Below are positions 1 through 7,243 of a stretch of 64,000 bases of DNA, in pieces (within the stretch, counting starts at the first letter, position 1; each line of letters starts with the position of its first letter). The position numbers and the translations under genes were made by a program. A model generated the notes under the pieces. It had not been told where the DNA came from and made no database searches. It worked only from the letters and a program-made list of their open reading frames with translations. Origin of the DNA: Egicoccus sp. AB-alg2 (lineage in GTDB: Bacteria; Actinomycetota; Nitriliruptoria; Nitriliruptorales; Nitriliruptoraceae); the NCBI RefSeq assembly GCF_041821065.1, contig NZ_JBGUAX010000001.1, positions 490,349 to 554,348 on the forward strand, read 5' to 3'.

Positions 1-1123
1 CGGGACCGATGCGGCGGCCGTCCGGGGTCCGCGCGACGACACCGACGAGCTCCAGCCGTGGTGCGGGCGGCGCGGCCGGAAGCGGGTGGCGGCCGACCGG
101 CGGTGGCGAGAACGGCACCGGGCCGACGGGCTCGATCAGCCGGGACACGTCGCCGTCGGCGACCGCGGCGCGCAGGCGTTCCACGGCGACGTCGGCGTGG
201 CGTCGGATCGCCAGCCACGCGGCCCAGTTGCGTGGGACACCGGCCAGCAGTTGCGCGTAGTACGCCAGCAGCGCGACCTGCCCCGTGGTCAGGTCGTCCG
301 CGACGAGCAGCGCGGCGGCCAACAACCCGCCGGCCAGGGCGAGGTCACCGGTCGTGGCACCCACCGCCGGCAGCAGCTGGGTCGCCACCCGGCTGCGCAC
401 CGCCGTCACCCGACGGCGGTCGCACAGGCGCGCGAGGTGGCGCACCAGCGCCGGCGCGGCACCGGCGGTCGTGACGGTCGTGACGGTGTTGAACACCTCG
501 CCCATGAACCCGGTGACCTCGCCCGTCACCGCGCGGTCGGCCGCGCGCCGGTCCCGGACCATCGGGGCCAGCAGGTGACCGGCGGCGGAGGCCAGCAGCA
601 GCGGCACGGCGACGGCGACGGCGACCAGCGGATCGATCCGGGCGATCACCGCGAGCGCGCCCAGTGCGATGGCACCGATGGCCACCAGCGTCAGCCACAT
701 GTCGGTGGCGCGTGCGAGATGCTCCGGGTCGTCGCGGAACAGCGGCATGGCGGCCGCGGCGTCGGTGATGGCCGGCCCGCGTCGCGCCGGATCGGGGTGC
801 AACTGGGCGCGCAGGACGTTGGTGCGCAGCACCGTCTCCGCGTGGCCCCAGAACGGCTCGAACACCCAACCCACGAGTGGCAGCCCCAACGCTCGGCCGA
901 CCTCGATGCCGGCGATCACGGCCAGCAGCGCCAACGCCGGCCCGCCGTCGCGGAGTGCGTCGAAGAGCCGTTCCAGGAGCAGCCCGACGCCCAGAGGCGC
1001 GAGCATGAACAGCCACCACATGGCGCCGCCGCCCCAGTAGGCCGGCTTGCGCACGCCCATCAGGTGACGGACCACCCGCCAGGAGGCACGCCGGTCGGTC
1101 AGGTCCCGCCCCCGGCCGGTCAC
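1..1123 (-). CDS. ABC exporter subunit, permease part, truncated by the window edge
   Basis: Second half-transporter of an export pair. No start codon of the usual ATG type opens it: translation begins at GTG (1121-1123), which overlaps the TGA of the upstream ABC gene as GTGA. The visible 374 residues begin VTGRGRDLTDRRASWRVVRH and give a six-helix type-1 exporter membrane domain (hydrophobic stretches near residues 35-55, 62-80, 140-175, 245-270). Helix-coupling sequence such as GEVTGFMGEVFNTVTTVTTA precedes the last pair. The nucleotide-binding domain is only starting (RLELVGVV) when the window ends, so Walker motifs cannot be seen. With its upstream neighbour it probably forms a heterodimer; the exported substrate is unknown. 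Confidence 0.85.
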   Translation of the reverse strand, partial: MTGRGRDLTDRRASWRVVRHLMGVRKPAYWGGGAMWWLFMLAPLGVGLLLERLFDALRDGGPALALLAVIAGIEVGRALGLPLVGWVFEPFWGHAETVLRTNVLRAQLHPDPARRGPAITDAAAAMPLFRDDPEHLARATDMWLTLVAIGAIALGALAVIARIDPLVAVAVAVPLLLASAAGHLLAPMVRDRRAADRAVTGEVTGFMGEVFNTVTTVTTAGAAPALVRHLARLCDRRRVTAVRSRVATQLLPAVGATTGDLALAGGLLAAALLVADDLTTGQVALLAYYAQLLAGVPRNWAAWLAIRRHADVAVERLRAAVADGDVSRLIEPVGPVPFSPPPVGRHPLPAAPPAPRLELVGVVARTPDGRRIGP

Positions 1124-2901
1124 CTCGCCGCTCCCAGCTCAGCGGCGACCAGCCGCGCGAAGCGCGTGTCCCCGGCGGCGAGGTCCTCACGGGGTCCCTG
1201 CTCGACGACGCGTCCGTCGCGGATCACGGCGATGCGGTCCACACGCTCCAGCGTCGCGAGCCGGTGCGCCACCACGACGGCGGTCCGTCCCTGCAGGAGC
1301 GTCTCCAGCGCTCGGGTGACGGCCAGTGCACTGGCGGTGTCGAGGCGGGCGGTGGGCTCGTCGAGGATCACGAGGCCGGGGTCGCGCAGCAACACGCGGG
1401 CCAGTGCGAGCAGCTGCGCCTCTCCTGCCGAGGTGCCGGCGTCCTCCCCCAGCTGTGCGTCCAGCCCCTGCTCGAGGCGCTCGAACCACGGTCCGAGCCC
1501 GACGGCGTGCAACGCCGCGACCAGCTGTCCGTCGTCGGCGGCGACGCTGCCCAGGAGCGTGAGGTTGTCACGGATGGAGGCGGACAGCAGCTGCACCTCC
1601 TGCGTGACCACGGCGACGCGGCGGCGCAGCGACGTCTCGGCGACCTCCCGCAGGTCGACGCCGCCGAGCCGGACGTGCCCCGCACCCGGATCGAGGGCGC
1701 GGTGCAGTAGCCGCGTGAGCGTGGTTTTCCCGCCGCCGCTCGGCCCGACGACGCCCAGGTGATCCCCCGGCGCGAGCTGCAGGTTCACACCGGCCAGCGC
1801 GTCCGTGTCGCTGGCCGGGTAGGCGGCCCGGACCTCGGCGACGTCGACGCTGAGCGGTCCGTCGGGCAGCGGCCGGTCGCCGGTGAAGCGGATGAGCGGC
1901 CGCTCGGCGAGCAGGGTGGCGAGCCGCACCGCGCCGGCACCGGCCTGCTGGATCTGCTGGATGTTCTCCGCCAGCTGTTCGAGCGGTCGGCGGGTCAGCT
2001 GGGTCGCGGTGAAGGCGGCCAGGACCTGCCCGATCGTGAGCACGCCGGCACGCTGCAGCAGGATGCCGCCGAGCAACGCCACCGCACCTCCGCCGACCAC
2101 GACCAGCATCGATGCCGACCAGATCGCCGTGGCGTAGGTCTCCTGGGTTCGCCACGGAGCGAGCGTGAGCGCCGAGCGGCGGTGGAGGTCCGCCACCGCG
2201 TAGCGCCCGCCACCGAGCGCCCGCAATTCCTCGGCGCCGCGCAGCCGTTCCTCGGCGGCCCCGAACACCTCGCCGGAGCGCTGCCGGGCGATCACGCCGG
2301 AGGGCACGGCCAGATCGCGCAGACGGACCAGCACCCAGCCACCACCGACCAGCAGCAGCGCCAGCGCGAGACCGAGGCGCCAGTCCTGGACGGCGAGCAG
2401 CGCCACGACCCCGGCGAGCGTGACGACGGCGGCGGCGAGTCGGACCACGACCTCGGCCAGCAACTCCCCCACCCGGGTGGCGTCGCCGTCGACGCGGTCG
2501 ACGATCTCGCCCGGCGTGGTGCGCGCGTGCCAGGTGGGGCCGAGCGACAGCGCATGACGGGCCGCCTCGACCCGGAGTTCGTTGGCCGCGAGCCACGCCA
2601 ACCGGGCACCCAGCCACGTCACGAGCACGTCCGCGCCATTGGCCAGCAGGCCCACCAACCCGAACGCGGCCGCCAACAGCGCGAGCCGCGTCGCGCCGGT
2701 GTCCGCGACGGCCCCGTCGGCGATCGCGCCCAGCAGCACCGGTCCGGCCAACGGCAACGTGCCGGCCACCAGCACCAGGGCGCTGAAGCCGAGCAGCGCG
2801 CGGCGGTGCGGCGCCAGGAACGACCCGATCAGGCGCCAGTGCGCGCCGTCGGCGGTCGCGTCTCGGGCCGCCGTGGCGGCGGTAGGCACGACGGTGGACA
2901 C
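1120..2901 (-). CDS. ABC exporter half-transporter (membrane domain plus ATPase)
   Basis: 593-residue fused permease/ATPase of the ABCB/MsbA exporter class. The N-terminal half carries six hydrophobic segments (about residues 35-310). The C-terminal ATPase has Walker A GPSGGGKTT (near 389), Walker B VILDEPT (near 510) and a switch histidine in VVVAHRLATL. The signature loop reads SAGEAQ where canonical proteins have LSGGQ, a divergence often found in one site of heterodimeric exporters. Start is GTG at 2899-2901, with GGGGGT as ribosome site. The stop overlaps the start of the partner gene, so the two are translationally coupled. A good -35/-10 pair lies about 50 bases upstream. Substrate unknown. 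Confidence 0.92.
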   Translation of the reverse strand: MSTVVPTAATAARDATADGAHWRLIGSFLAPHRRALLGFSALVLVAGTLPLAGPVLLGAIADGAVADTGATRLALLAAAFGLVGLLANGADVLVTWLGARLAWLAANELRVEAARHALSLGPTWHARTTPGEIVDRVDGDATRVGELLAEVVVRLAAAVVTLAGVVALLAVQDWRLGLALALLLVGGGWVLVRLRDLAVPSGVIARQRSGEVFGAAEERLRGAEELRALGGGRYAVADLHRRSALTLAPWRTQETYATAIWSASMLVVVGGGAVALLGGILLQRAGVLTIGQVLAAFTATQLTRRPLEQLAENIQQIQQAGAGAVRLATLLAERPLIRFTGDRPLPDGPLSVDVAEVRAAYPASDTDALAGVNLQLAPGDHLGVVGPSGGGKTTLTRLLHRALDPGAGHVRLGGVDLREVAETSLRRRVAVVTQEVQLLSASIRDNLTLLGSVAADDGQLVAALHAVGLGPWFERLEQGLDAQLGEDAGTSAGEAQLLALARVLLRDPGLVILDEPTARLDTASALAVTRALETLLQGRTAVVVAHRLATLERVDRIAVIRDGRVVEQGPREDLAAGDTRFARLVAAELGAAR

Positions 2902-2949
2902 GGCGGGACCCCCACACCCGCCATCGTCGAGGCCACTGGCGAGCCGGCC

Positions 2950-2978
2950 ATCAAAGCCCCCGCGGCCGGCCAGGTCAA
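2950..2978 (-). promoter_or_regulatory. Promoter of the ABC exporter pair
   Basis: On the minus strand TTGACC (2973-2978) and TTTGAT (2950-2955) are separated by 17 bases, close to the vegetative sigma consensus. Initiation would fall near 2943, giving a leader of about 40 bases before the GTG at 2901. Assignment rests only on spacing and hexamer match. Confidence 0.5.
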
Positions 2979-3011
2979 CCCCCGGTCAAGCGACCGGCGC
3001 ACCGCACGCGG

Positions 3012-3545
3012 TCAGCGGCGCAGACGCTCCAGCCGCAGCTCGAGCGCGCGCCGCGAGCGGCCGTGCTCGCGGGCCAGCTCGTCGAGGCTGCGGCCCTCCT
3101 CGACCTCGCGGAGCAGCCGCTGCTCTTCCTCCCGGGTCCAGGCGGCGAAGGCGTTGCCCTGACCGCGCTGACGTGCGCGCGCGATGGCGGCCTCGCGGTC
3201 GTCGCCGTCGGCACCACCCGGCGGAGGCGGCGTCGGCTGCTCGCGCCCGCGGCCGCCGGCGGGCCCGGCGCCCACGGCCGGCGGTGCGGGCGCGGCGCCA
3301 CCGCTCTCCTCGCGGCGGGCGTCCAGGACCCGTCCGCCGTCGTCCACGCCCAGCGCGCGGCGCATGCCGTCGAGGAAGCCGCGCAGCTCCTCGCGGTCGG
3401 CGATCGTCAGCGCGCAGACCTCGCTGCGCTCCTCGCCGCGTTCCTCGTGGATGACCAGACGCCCGTCGTCGGGCTCGGCGACGAAGACGAACGTCGCCTC
3501 GTCACCGCGCACGCGCACCTCGCGCCGCTCGCTGATCTCGACCAA
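3012..3545 (-). CDS. Hypothetical protein with C-terminal helix-turn-helix-like segment
   Basis: I do not recognise the family. The start chosen is TTG (3543-3545), because AGGAGG (3555-3560) lies 9 bases upstream; an in-frame GTG at 3563 would place that ribosome site inside the gene. The 177-residue product has an N-terminal half rich in beta-strand (EISERREVRVRGDEATFVFV) and a Pro/Gly/Ala-rich linker. Its C-terminal 45-residue helical module has conserved Trp, acidic cluster and Arg-rich end (WTREEEQRLLREVEEG, then RSRRALELRLERL), resembling Myb/SANT-like or helix-turn-helix DNA-binding tails. It follows the suf operon on the same strand. The ribosome site is buried in a hairpin (3552-3585), so expression may be gated. 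Confidence 0.75.
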   Translation of the reverse strand: MVEISERREVRVRGDEATFVFVAEPDDGRLVIHEERGEERSEVCALTIADREELRGFLDGMRRALGVDDGGRVLDARREESGGAAPAPPAVGAGPAGGRGREQPTPPPPGGADGDDREAAIARARQRGQGNAFAAWTREEEQRLLREVEEGRSLDELAREHGRSRRALELRLERLRR

Positions 3546-3551
3546 ACGACG

Positions 3552-3585
3552 AACCCTCCTCACCGCCGGTGCGATGAGGAGGGTT
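3552..3585 (-). promoter_or_regulatory. Hairpin sequestering the ribosome-binding site of the downstream gene
   Basis: aaccctcct (3552-3560) and aggagggtt (3577-3585) are perfect 9-base complements with a 16-base loop that itself contains caccg-c-cggtg. In the minus-strand RNA the 3' arm is AGGAGGG, the Shine-Dalgarno of the TTG-started gene. The fold would hide the ribosome site. It also lies 37 bases past the sufT stop, so it could double as a processing or termination structure. Confidence 0.6.
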
Positions 3586-3595
3586 GCGGACTTCG

Positions 3596-3617
3596 CCGTC
3601 CGGCGCGCGCCGGACGG
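3596..3617 (-). terminator. 22-base perfect palindrome just after sufT
   Basis: ccgtccggcgc followed directly by its complement gcgccggacgg, starting 5 bases past the sufT stop. It forms a very stable GC hairpin without a U-tract, as is usual for terminators in high-GC actinobacteria. It may end or attenuate the suf transcript before the gene at 3012-3545. Confidence 0.5.
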
Positions 3618-3621
3618 ATGG

Positions 3622-4170
3622 TCACACGTTCATGCCCATGGCGCGCAGTTCCTCGCGGACGTAGTCGGCCATGGCGTGCGGACCCCACGGCGGCGTGAAG
3701 GTGAACTCCACCTCGACCCGCTCGACGCCCGGCATCGCGCCGAGGATCACCGAGCACTGCTGGTGGATCACCTCGGTGAGCGGGCAGCCCATCGTGGTGA
3801 GCGTCATCAGGACGTGGGCGTAGCCGGGCTCGGGCTTCGTGACGTCGTAGACCAGGCCGAGGTCGACGATGTTGTAGCCGATCTCCGGGTCGACGACGGC
3901 GCGCAGACCGTTGGTGAGATCCTGCGTGGACGGCATGCCGTCCGCTTCCAGCGGCAGGTCCTCGAACGGGTGCCTGGGCTTGTCTCGAGCCGGGTCCCCC
4001 GTCTCTTGGCTGGAGGCCGGGTCCCCCGTCTCGCTCGCTGCGCTCGCTCGTCGCCCCCCGGCCCCACTCGCGGGTTCGGGCTCGGCGAAGCCGCTGGGCG
4101 TGTCGGCCTCCGGGATGAAGTCGTCGTCGTCCGCAGTCGGGATGGCGGTGTTGACGTCGTGTTGCGTCAT
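3622..4170 (-). CDS. sufT: SufT/MIP18-type Fe-S assembly factor (DUF59)
   Basis: The C-terminal 100 residues are a DUF59/MIP18 domain (GLRAVVDPEIGYNIVDLGLV, then LTTMGCPLTEVI with the conserved Cys). Such proteins help mature Fe-S proteins and close many actinobacterial suf operons. Start: ATG at 4168-4170, preceded by GGGGGA; an upstream in-frame ATG (4188) lacks a ribosome site. The product is 182 residues, longer than usual because of an acidic, low-complexity N-terminal 80 residues. That part includes a duplicated ETGDPA segment and a RRASAASE stretch encoded by short DNA repeats (3990-4050). It lies directly after sufU, separated by 10 bases. Confident for the domain; the N-terminal extension is of unknown function. 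Confidence 0.88.
   Translation of the reverse strand: MTQHDVNTAIPTADDDDFIPEADTPSGFAEPEPASGAGGRRASAASETGDPASSQETGDPARDKPRHPFEDLPLEADGMPSTQDLTNGLRAVVDPEIGYNIVDLGLVYDVTKPEPGYAHVLMTLTTMGCPLTEVIHQQCSVILGAMPGVERVEVEFTFTPPWGPHAMADYVREELRAMGMNV
3990..4050. repeat. Direct repeats inside the sufT linker
   Basis: ccgggtcccccgtctc occurs at 3990-4005 and again at 4017-4032 (27-base period), followed by the simple-sequence run tcgctcgctgcgctcgctcg (4031-4050). The core gggtcccccgt recurs at 4171-4181, at the sufT start. The repeats stay in frame and encode the variable linker of SufT. Confidence 0.7.
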
Positions 4171-4180
4171 GGGTCCCCCG

Positions 4181-4645
4181 TTACTCATCGTGGGTGACGG
4201 TGTGGGCGGTGGCGCCGCGCTGGTAGGTCTCGATCGCGTCGCGGACGGCCATCCATCCCAGCAGGGCGCACTTCACCCGAACCGGGAACTTCGCCACGCC
4301 TTGGAAGGCGATGCCGTCGAGCAGGTCGTCGGCGCGCGCGGGCTCGTCGCCGTGCATCATGCGCCGGAAGTCCTCGGTCAGGTCGAGGGCGTCCTTGAGG
4401 TCGCGTCCCAGCACGGCCTGGGTCATGGCCGACGCGGACGCCTGGCTGATCGAGCAGCCCTCGCCGTCGAAGACCAGCCCGTCGACACGGTCGTCGGCCA
4501 CGCGCAACCGCAGGTCCATCTCGTCGCCGCACAGCGGGTTGGAGTGGTGGACGTGCACGTCCTCGTTCTCCAGCGACGCGTTGCGGTTCTTCGGGCTGCG
4601 GTAGTGGTCCAGGATGATCTCCTGGTACAGGTCGTCCATGCTCAC
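4181..4645 (-). CDS. sufU: SufU-type zinc-dependent sulfurtransferase
   Basis: Accepts persulfide sulfur from SufS for Fe-S cluster assembly. 154 residues, normal for SufU. The zinc/catalytic ligands are visible: Cys and Asp in NPLCGDE (near 39-41), Cys in GEGCSIS (near 64) and Cys in KCALLG (near 126). The long insert between the second and third Cys separates SufU from IscU. Start is GTG at 4643-4645 (VSMDDLYQ), with AAGGAGG seven bases upstream; the next ATG would be too far from it. It lies 37 bases after sufS on the same transcript and pairs functionally with it. Confidence 0.94.
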   Translation of the reverse strand: MSMDDLYQEIILDHYRSPKNRNASLENEDVHVHHSNPLCGDEMDLRLRVADDRVDGLVFDGEGCSISQASASAMTQAVLGRDLKDALDLTEDFRRMMHGDEPARADDLLDGIAFQGVAKFPVRVKCALLGWMAVRDAIETYQRGATAHTVTHDE

Positions 4646-4682
4646 GGCGCGCCTCCTTGCAGGTGTCGCATCGAAGATGCGC

Positions 4683-5948
4683 TCATCGGCGGAAGAACGA
4701 GCGGGCCGCCTCGATGCCCTCGACGAGCGGATCGAGGTCGTCCACGTCGTTGTAGAGGTACAGGCTCGCACGCGCGGTCGCCACGACCCCCAGCTGCTTC
4801 ATCAGCGGCTTGGCGCAGTGGTGGCCGACGCGGACGCACACGCCCTTGGAGTCGAGCATCGCCCCGACGTCGTGCGGGTGCACGCCCTCGATGGCGAAGG
4901 AGATCGCGCCGCCGCGCAGCGTCGCGTCGGCAGGCCCGTGCACGGTCACACCGTCGAGCTGCCGGAGGCGGTCGATGAACGCCTGTGCGACCACGGCCTC
5001 GTGGGCCCGGATGCGTTCCATCCCGATGCCGCTGAGGTAGTCGACGGCCGCGCCGAGGCCCGCCGCCTCGGCGATCATCGGGGTGCCGGCCTCGAACTTG
5101 GCGGGCACGTCGTTCCAGGTGACCGCCTCGATGGAGACGTCGCGGATCATCTCGCCACCCGTGAGGAACGGGTCCATCGCCTCCAGCCGCTCGGGCTTGG
5201 CGAGCAGCGCGCCGATGCCGGTCGGGCCGCACATCTTGTGACCCGTCAGCGCGTAGAAGTCGACGTCGAGGTCGCGGAAGCTGACCGGCATCTGCGGCAC
5301 GGCCTGCGTGCCGTCGACGAGTACGACGCAGTCCTCGTTGGCGTCACGCACCAGCGCCGTCATCGCCGCGACGTCGTTGCGCGTCCCCAGAACGTTGGAC
5401 ACGTGCACCATCGCCAGGAAGCGCACCCGGCCGTCGGCGACCAGTTCGCGGGCGGCGTCGAGGTCGAGGCGGCCGTCCTCGGTCAGCGGCACGTGGCGCA
5501 CCTCGAAGCCGACGTCCTTGGCCGCGTACAGCAGCGGGACGTGGTTGGCGTGGTGCTCCATCATGGTGGTCAGGACGACGTCGCCCGGGCCGAGGTTGCG
5601 CCGCACCCAGGAGTAGGCCACGAGGTTCATGGCCTCGGTGGCGTTCTTCGTGAACACCACGCCGCGCGGGTCGGCGTCCACGAACGTGGCGAGCTTGGTC
5701 CGCGCGCCCTCGTAGAGGTCGGTGGCCTCCTCGGCGAGGCGGTAGACCCCGCGGTGGACGTTGGAGCGCGACCAGCGGTAGTAGCGGTCCATCGCCTCGA
5801 GCACGGGCGTGGGCGTCTGCGAGGACGCGGCCGAGTCGAGGTACACCAGCCGCCGGGTCTCCTCCTCACCCCCGAGCAGATGACGACCGTGAACCTCCCG
5901 GGACAGGACCGGGAAGTCCTTGCGGAGGGTCTGGACGTCGAGGGTCAT
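4683..5948 (-). CDS. sufS: Group II cysteine desulfurase SufS
   Basis: PLP enzyme that takes sulfur from L-cysteine to form a persulfide. 421 residues. The PLP lysine is in ALTGHKMCGPTG (near 237). The catalytic Cys is in RVGHHCAKPL (near 376) with the short extended lobe of SufS types. Start is ATG at 5946-5948 (MTLDVQTLRKDFPVL), after GAGGAC. A short insertion (HGRHLLGGEEETRRL) sits before the conserved YLDSAASSQTP. A 145-base gap holding a small hairpin and a possible internal promoter separates it from sufC, so sufSU-sufT may be partly independent of the upstream genes. Confidence 0.96.
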   Translation of the reverse strand: MTLDVQTLRKDFPVLSREVHGRHLLGGEEETRRLVYLDSAASSQTPTPVLEAMDRYYRWSRSNVHRGVYRLAEEATDLYEGARTKLATFVDADPRGVVFTKNATEAMNLVAYSWVRRNLGPGDVVLTTMMEHHANHVPLLYAAKDVGFEVRHVPLTEDGRLDLDAARELVADGRVRFLAMVHVSNVLGTRNDVAAMTALVRDANEDCVVLVDGTQAVPQMPVSFRDLDVDFYALTGHKMCGPTGIGALLAKPERLEAMDPFLTGGEMIRDVSIEAVTWNDVPAKFEAGTPMIAEAAGLGAAVDYLSGIGMERIRAHEAVVAQAFIDRLRQLDGVTVHGPADATLRGGAISFAIEGVHPHDVGAMLDSKGVCVRVGHHCAKPLMKQLGVVATARASLYLYNDVDDLDPLVEGIEAARSFFRR

Positions 5949-5997
5949 GGTCGTCCTCGCTGGTTCGTGGAGTGGACCGACAGGGTGCCGCGGTCCC

Positions 5998-6026
5998 AGT
6001 CTGGACACCCGGGCCGACCGTGACAA
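5998..6026 (-). promoter_or_regulatory. Possible internal promoter before sufS
   Basis: Minus-strand TTGTCA (6021-6026) and CAGACT (5998-6003) with 17-base spacing lie in the only real gap of the suf operon. The -35 is good, the -10 weak. Confidence 0.3.
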
Positions 6027-6062
6027 CGGTGGCTCGCGTGTCCGGGCATCACGTGGTGGGGG

Positions 6063-6080
6063 CGCCCGGCCGGAGCCGGG
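6063..6080 (-). terminator. Short GC hairpin after sufC
   Basis: gcccggc (6063-6069), loop cgga, and gccgggc (6074-6080) form a perfect 7-bp stem 14 bases after the sufC stop. There is no U-tract. It may attenuate transcription between sufC and sufS. Confidence 0.35.
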
Positions 6081-6093
6081 CCCGGGCGAGGGC

Positions 6094-6834
6094 TCAGGCG
6101 CTGGCCTTGAGGTGGTCGTACCCGCGCTCCTCGAGCTCGTCGGCGAGCTCGGGGCCGCCGCTGGCGACGATGCGGCCCTCGAACATCACGTGGACCTCGT
6201 CGGGGCGGATGTAGCGCAGGATGCGGGTGTAGTGGGTGATGATCAGCACGCCGAGGTCGGGTCCGGTGAGGCGGTTGACGCCTTCGGACACGATCTTGAG
6301 CGCGTCGACGTCCAAGCCGGAGTCGGTCTCGTCGAGCACCGCCAGCTGCGGGCGCAGCAGGGCCATCTGCAGGATCTCGAAGCGCTTCTTCTCGCCGCCG
6401 GAGAAGCCCTCGTTGACCGAGCGCTGCAGGAACGACTCGTCGATCGCCAGCTCGGCCATCTCGGTGCGCAGCCGCTGCATGAACTCGCGGACCGGGACGT
6501 CCTCCTCGTTCACGGCGTTGAGGGCCGTGCGCAGGAAGTTGGTCAGCGAGACGCCGGGCACCTCGACCGGGTACTGCATGGCGAGGAAGACGCCCAGGCG
6601 GGCGCGCTCGTCGGGCGTGAGCTCGACGAGGTCGGTGCCCTGCCAGCGGATCGAGCCGCCCGTGATGTCGTAGGCCGGGTGGCCGGCGATCGCGTAGGCG
6701 AGGGTCGACTTGCCGGAGCCGTTGGGACCCATCAGCGCGAGGGTCTTGCCCTTCTCGAGGTCGAGGTTGACACCGCGGAGGATGTCGGAACCGTCCACCT
6801 CGACCGTCAGGTCGCGGATCTCGAGGTCAGCCAT
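6094..6834 (-). CDS. sufC: Fe-S assembly ATPase SufC
   Basis: ABC-type ATPase that drives conformational change of the SufB-SufD scaffold. 246 residues. Walker A GPNGSGKST (near 37), signature FSGGEKKRFEILQMALL, Walker B LAVLDETDSGLD, all as in SufC. Start is ATG at 6832-6834 (MADLEIRDLTVEVDG); no strong ribosome site is evident. It lies 64 bases after the Rieske ferredoxin gene, same strand. Confidence 0.97.
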   Translation of the reverse strand: MADLEIRDLTVEVDGSDILRGVNLDLEKGKTLALMGPNGSGKSTLAYAIAGHPAYDITGGSIRWQGTDLVELTPDERARLGVFLAMQYPVEVPGVSLTNFLRTALNAVNEEDVPVREFMQRLRTEMAELAIDESFLQRSVNEGFSGGEKKRFEILQMALLRPQLAVLDETDSGLDVDALKIVSEGVNRLTGPDLGVLIITHYTRILRYIRPDEVHVMFEGRIVASGGPELADELEERGYDHLKASA

Positions 6835-6898
6835 CGTGAAGGAGCTTTCGGTTCGGGGCCGGCCGCGGCGGGGAGCCTTCCGGGCCGGACGGGTGCGT

Positions 6899-7243
6899 CT
6901 AGTGGTCGGGGAACGGAGCGTCGTTCGTGGGGTTCGCCACGTCGAGCAGGACGGCGTCGCCATCCAACTCGACCGCGAAGGTCGGGATCGGCTTGATCGC
7001 CGGCAGCGAGGACGGCCGGCCGTCGTCGAGGTCGAACGAACTGCCGTGCAGGCTGCACTCCACCTCGTTGTCGTAGATGGTCCCGCCGTCGGCGAGCGAC
7101 CACTCCTGGTGCGAGCAGGTGTCGTGGACGGCCTTGACGGTGTCCCCGAACCGCACGAGGCAGACGGGCACGCCGTCGACCTCGACGCGGTACGGGACCG
7201 CGTCCTGGAGCTCGTCCAGGGCGGCGACCTGCTTGGAAACCAT
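6899..7243 (-). CDS. Rieske-type [2Fe-2S] ferredoxin of the suf operon
   Basis: 114 residues with the Rieske cluster ligands Cys-x-His (DTCSHQEW, residues 43-45) and Cys-x2-His (ECSLHGSSF, residues 63-66). This is the small-ferredoxin type found with ring-hydroxylating dioxygenases and NirD. Its ATG overlaps the sufD stop as ATGA, so it is translationally coupled to the scaffold genes. Such genes recur between sufD and sufC in actinobacteria. An electron-supply role in cluster assembly is inferred, not shown. Confidence 0.92.
   Translation of the reverse strand: MVSKQVAALDELQDAVPYRVEVDGVPVCLVRFGDTVKAVHDTCSHQEWSLADGGTIYDNEVECSLHGSSFDLDDGRPSSLPAIKPIPTFAVELDGDAVLLDVANPTNDAPFPDH

Noticed and set aside
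86..1762. Long plus-strand open frame opposite the ABC exporter genes
   Set aside because: High-GC mirror of the real minus-strand genes; the protein is Gln/His/Arg low-complexity with no domain, and the minus strand gives a clear permease and ATPase.
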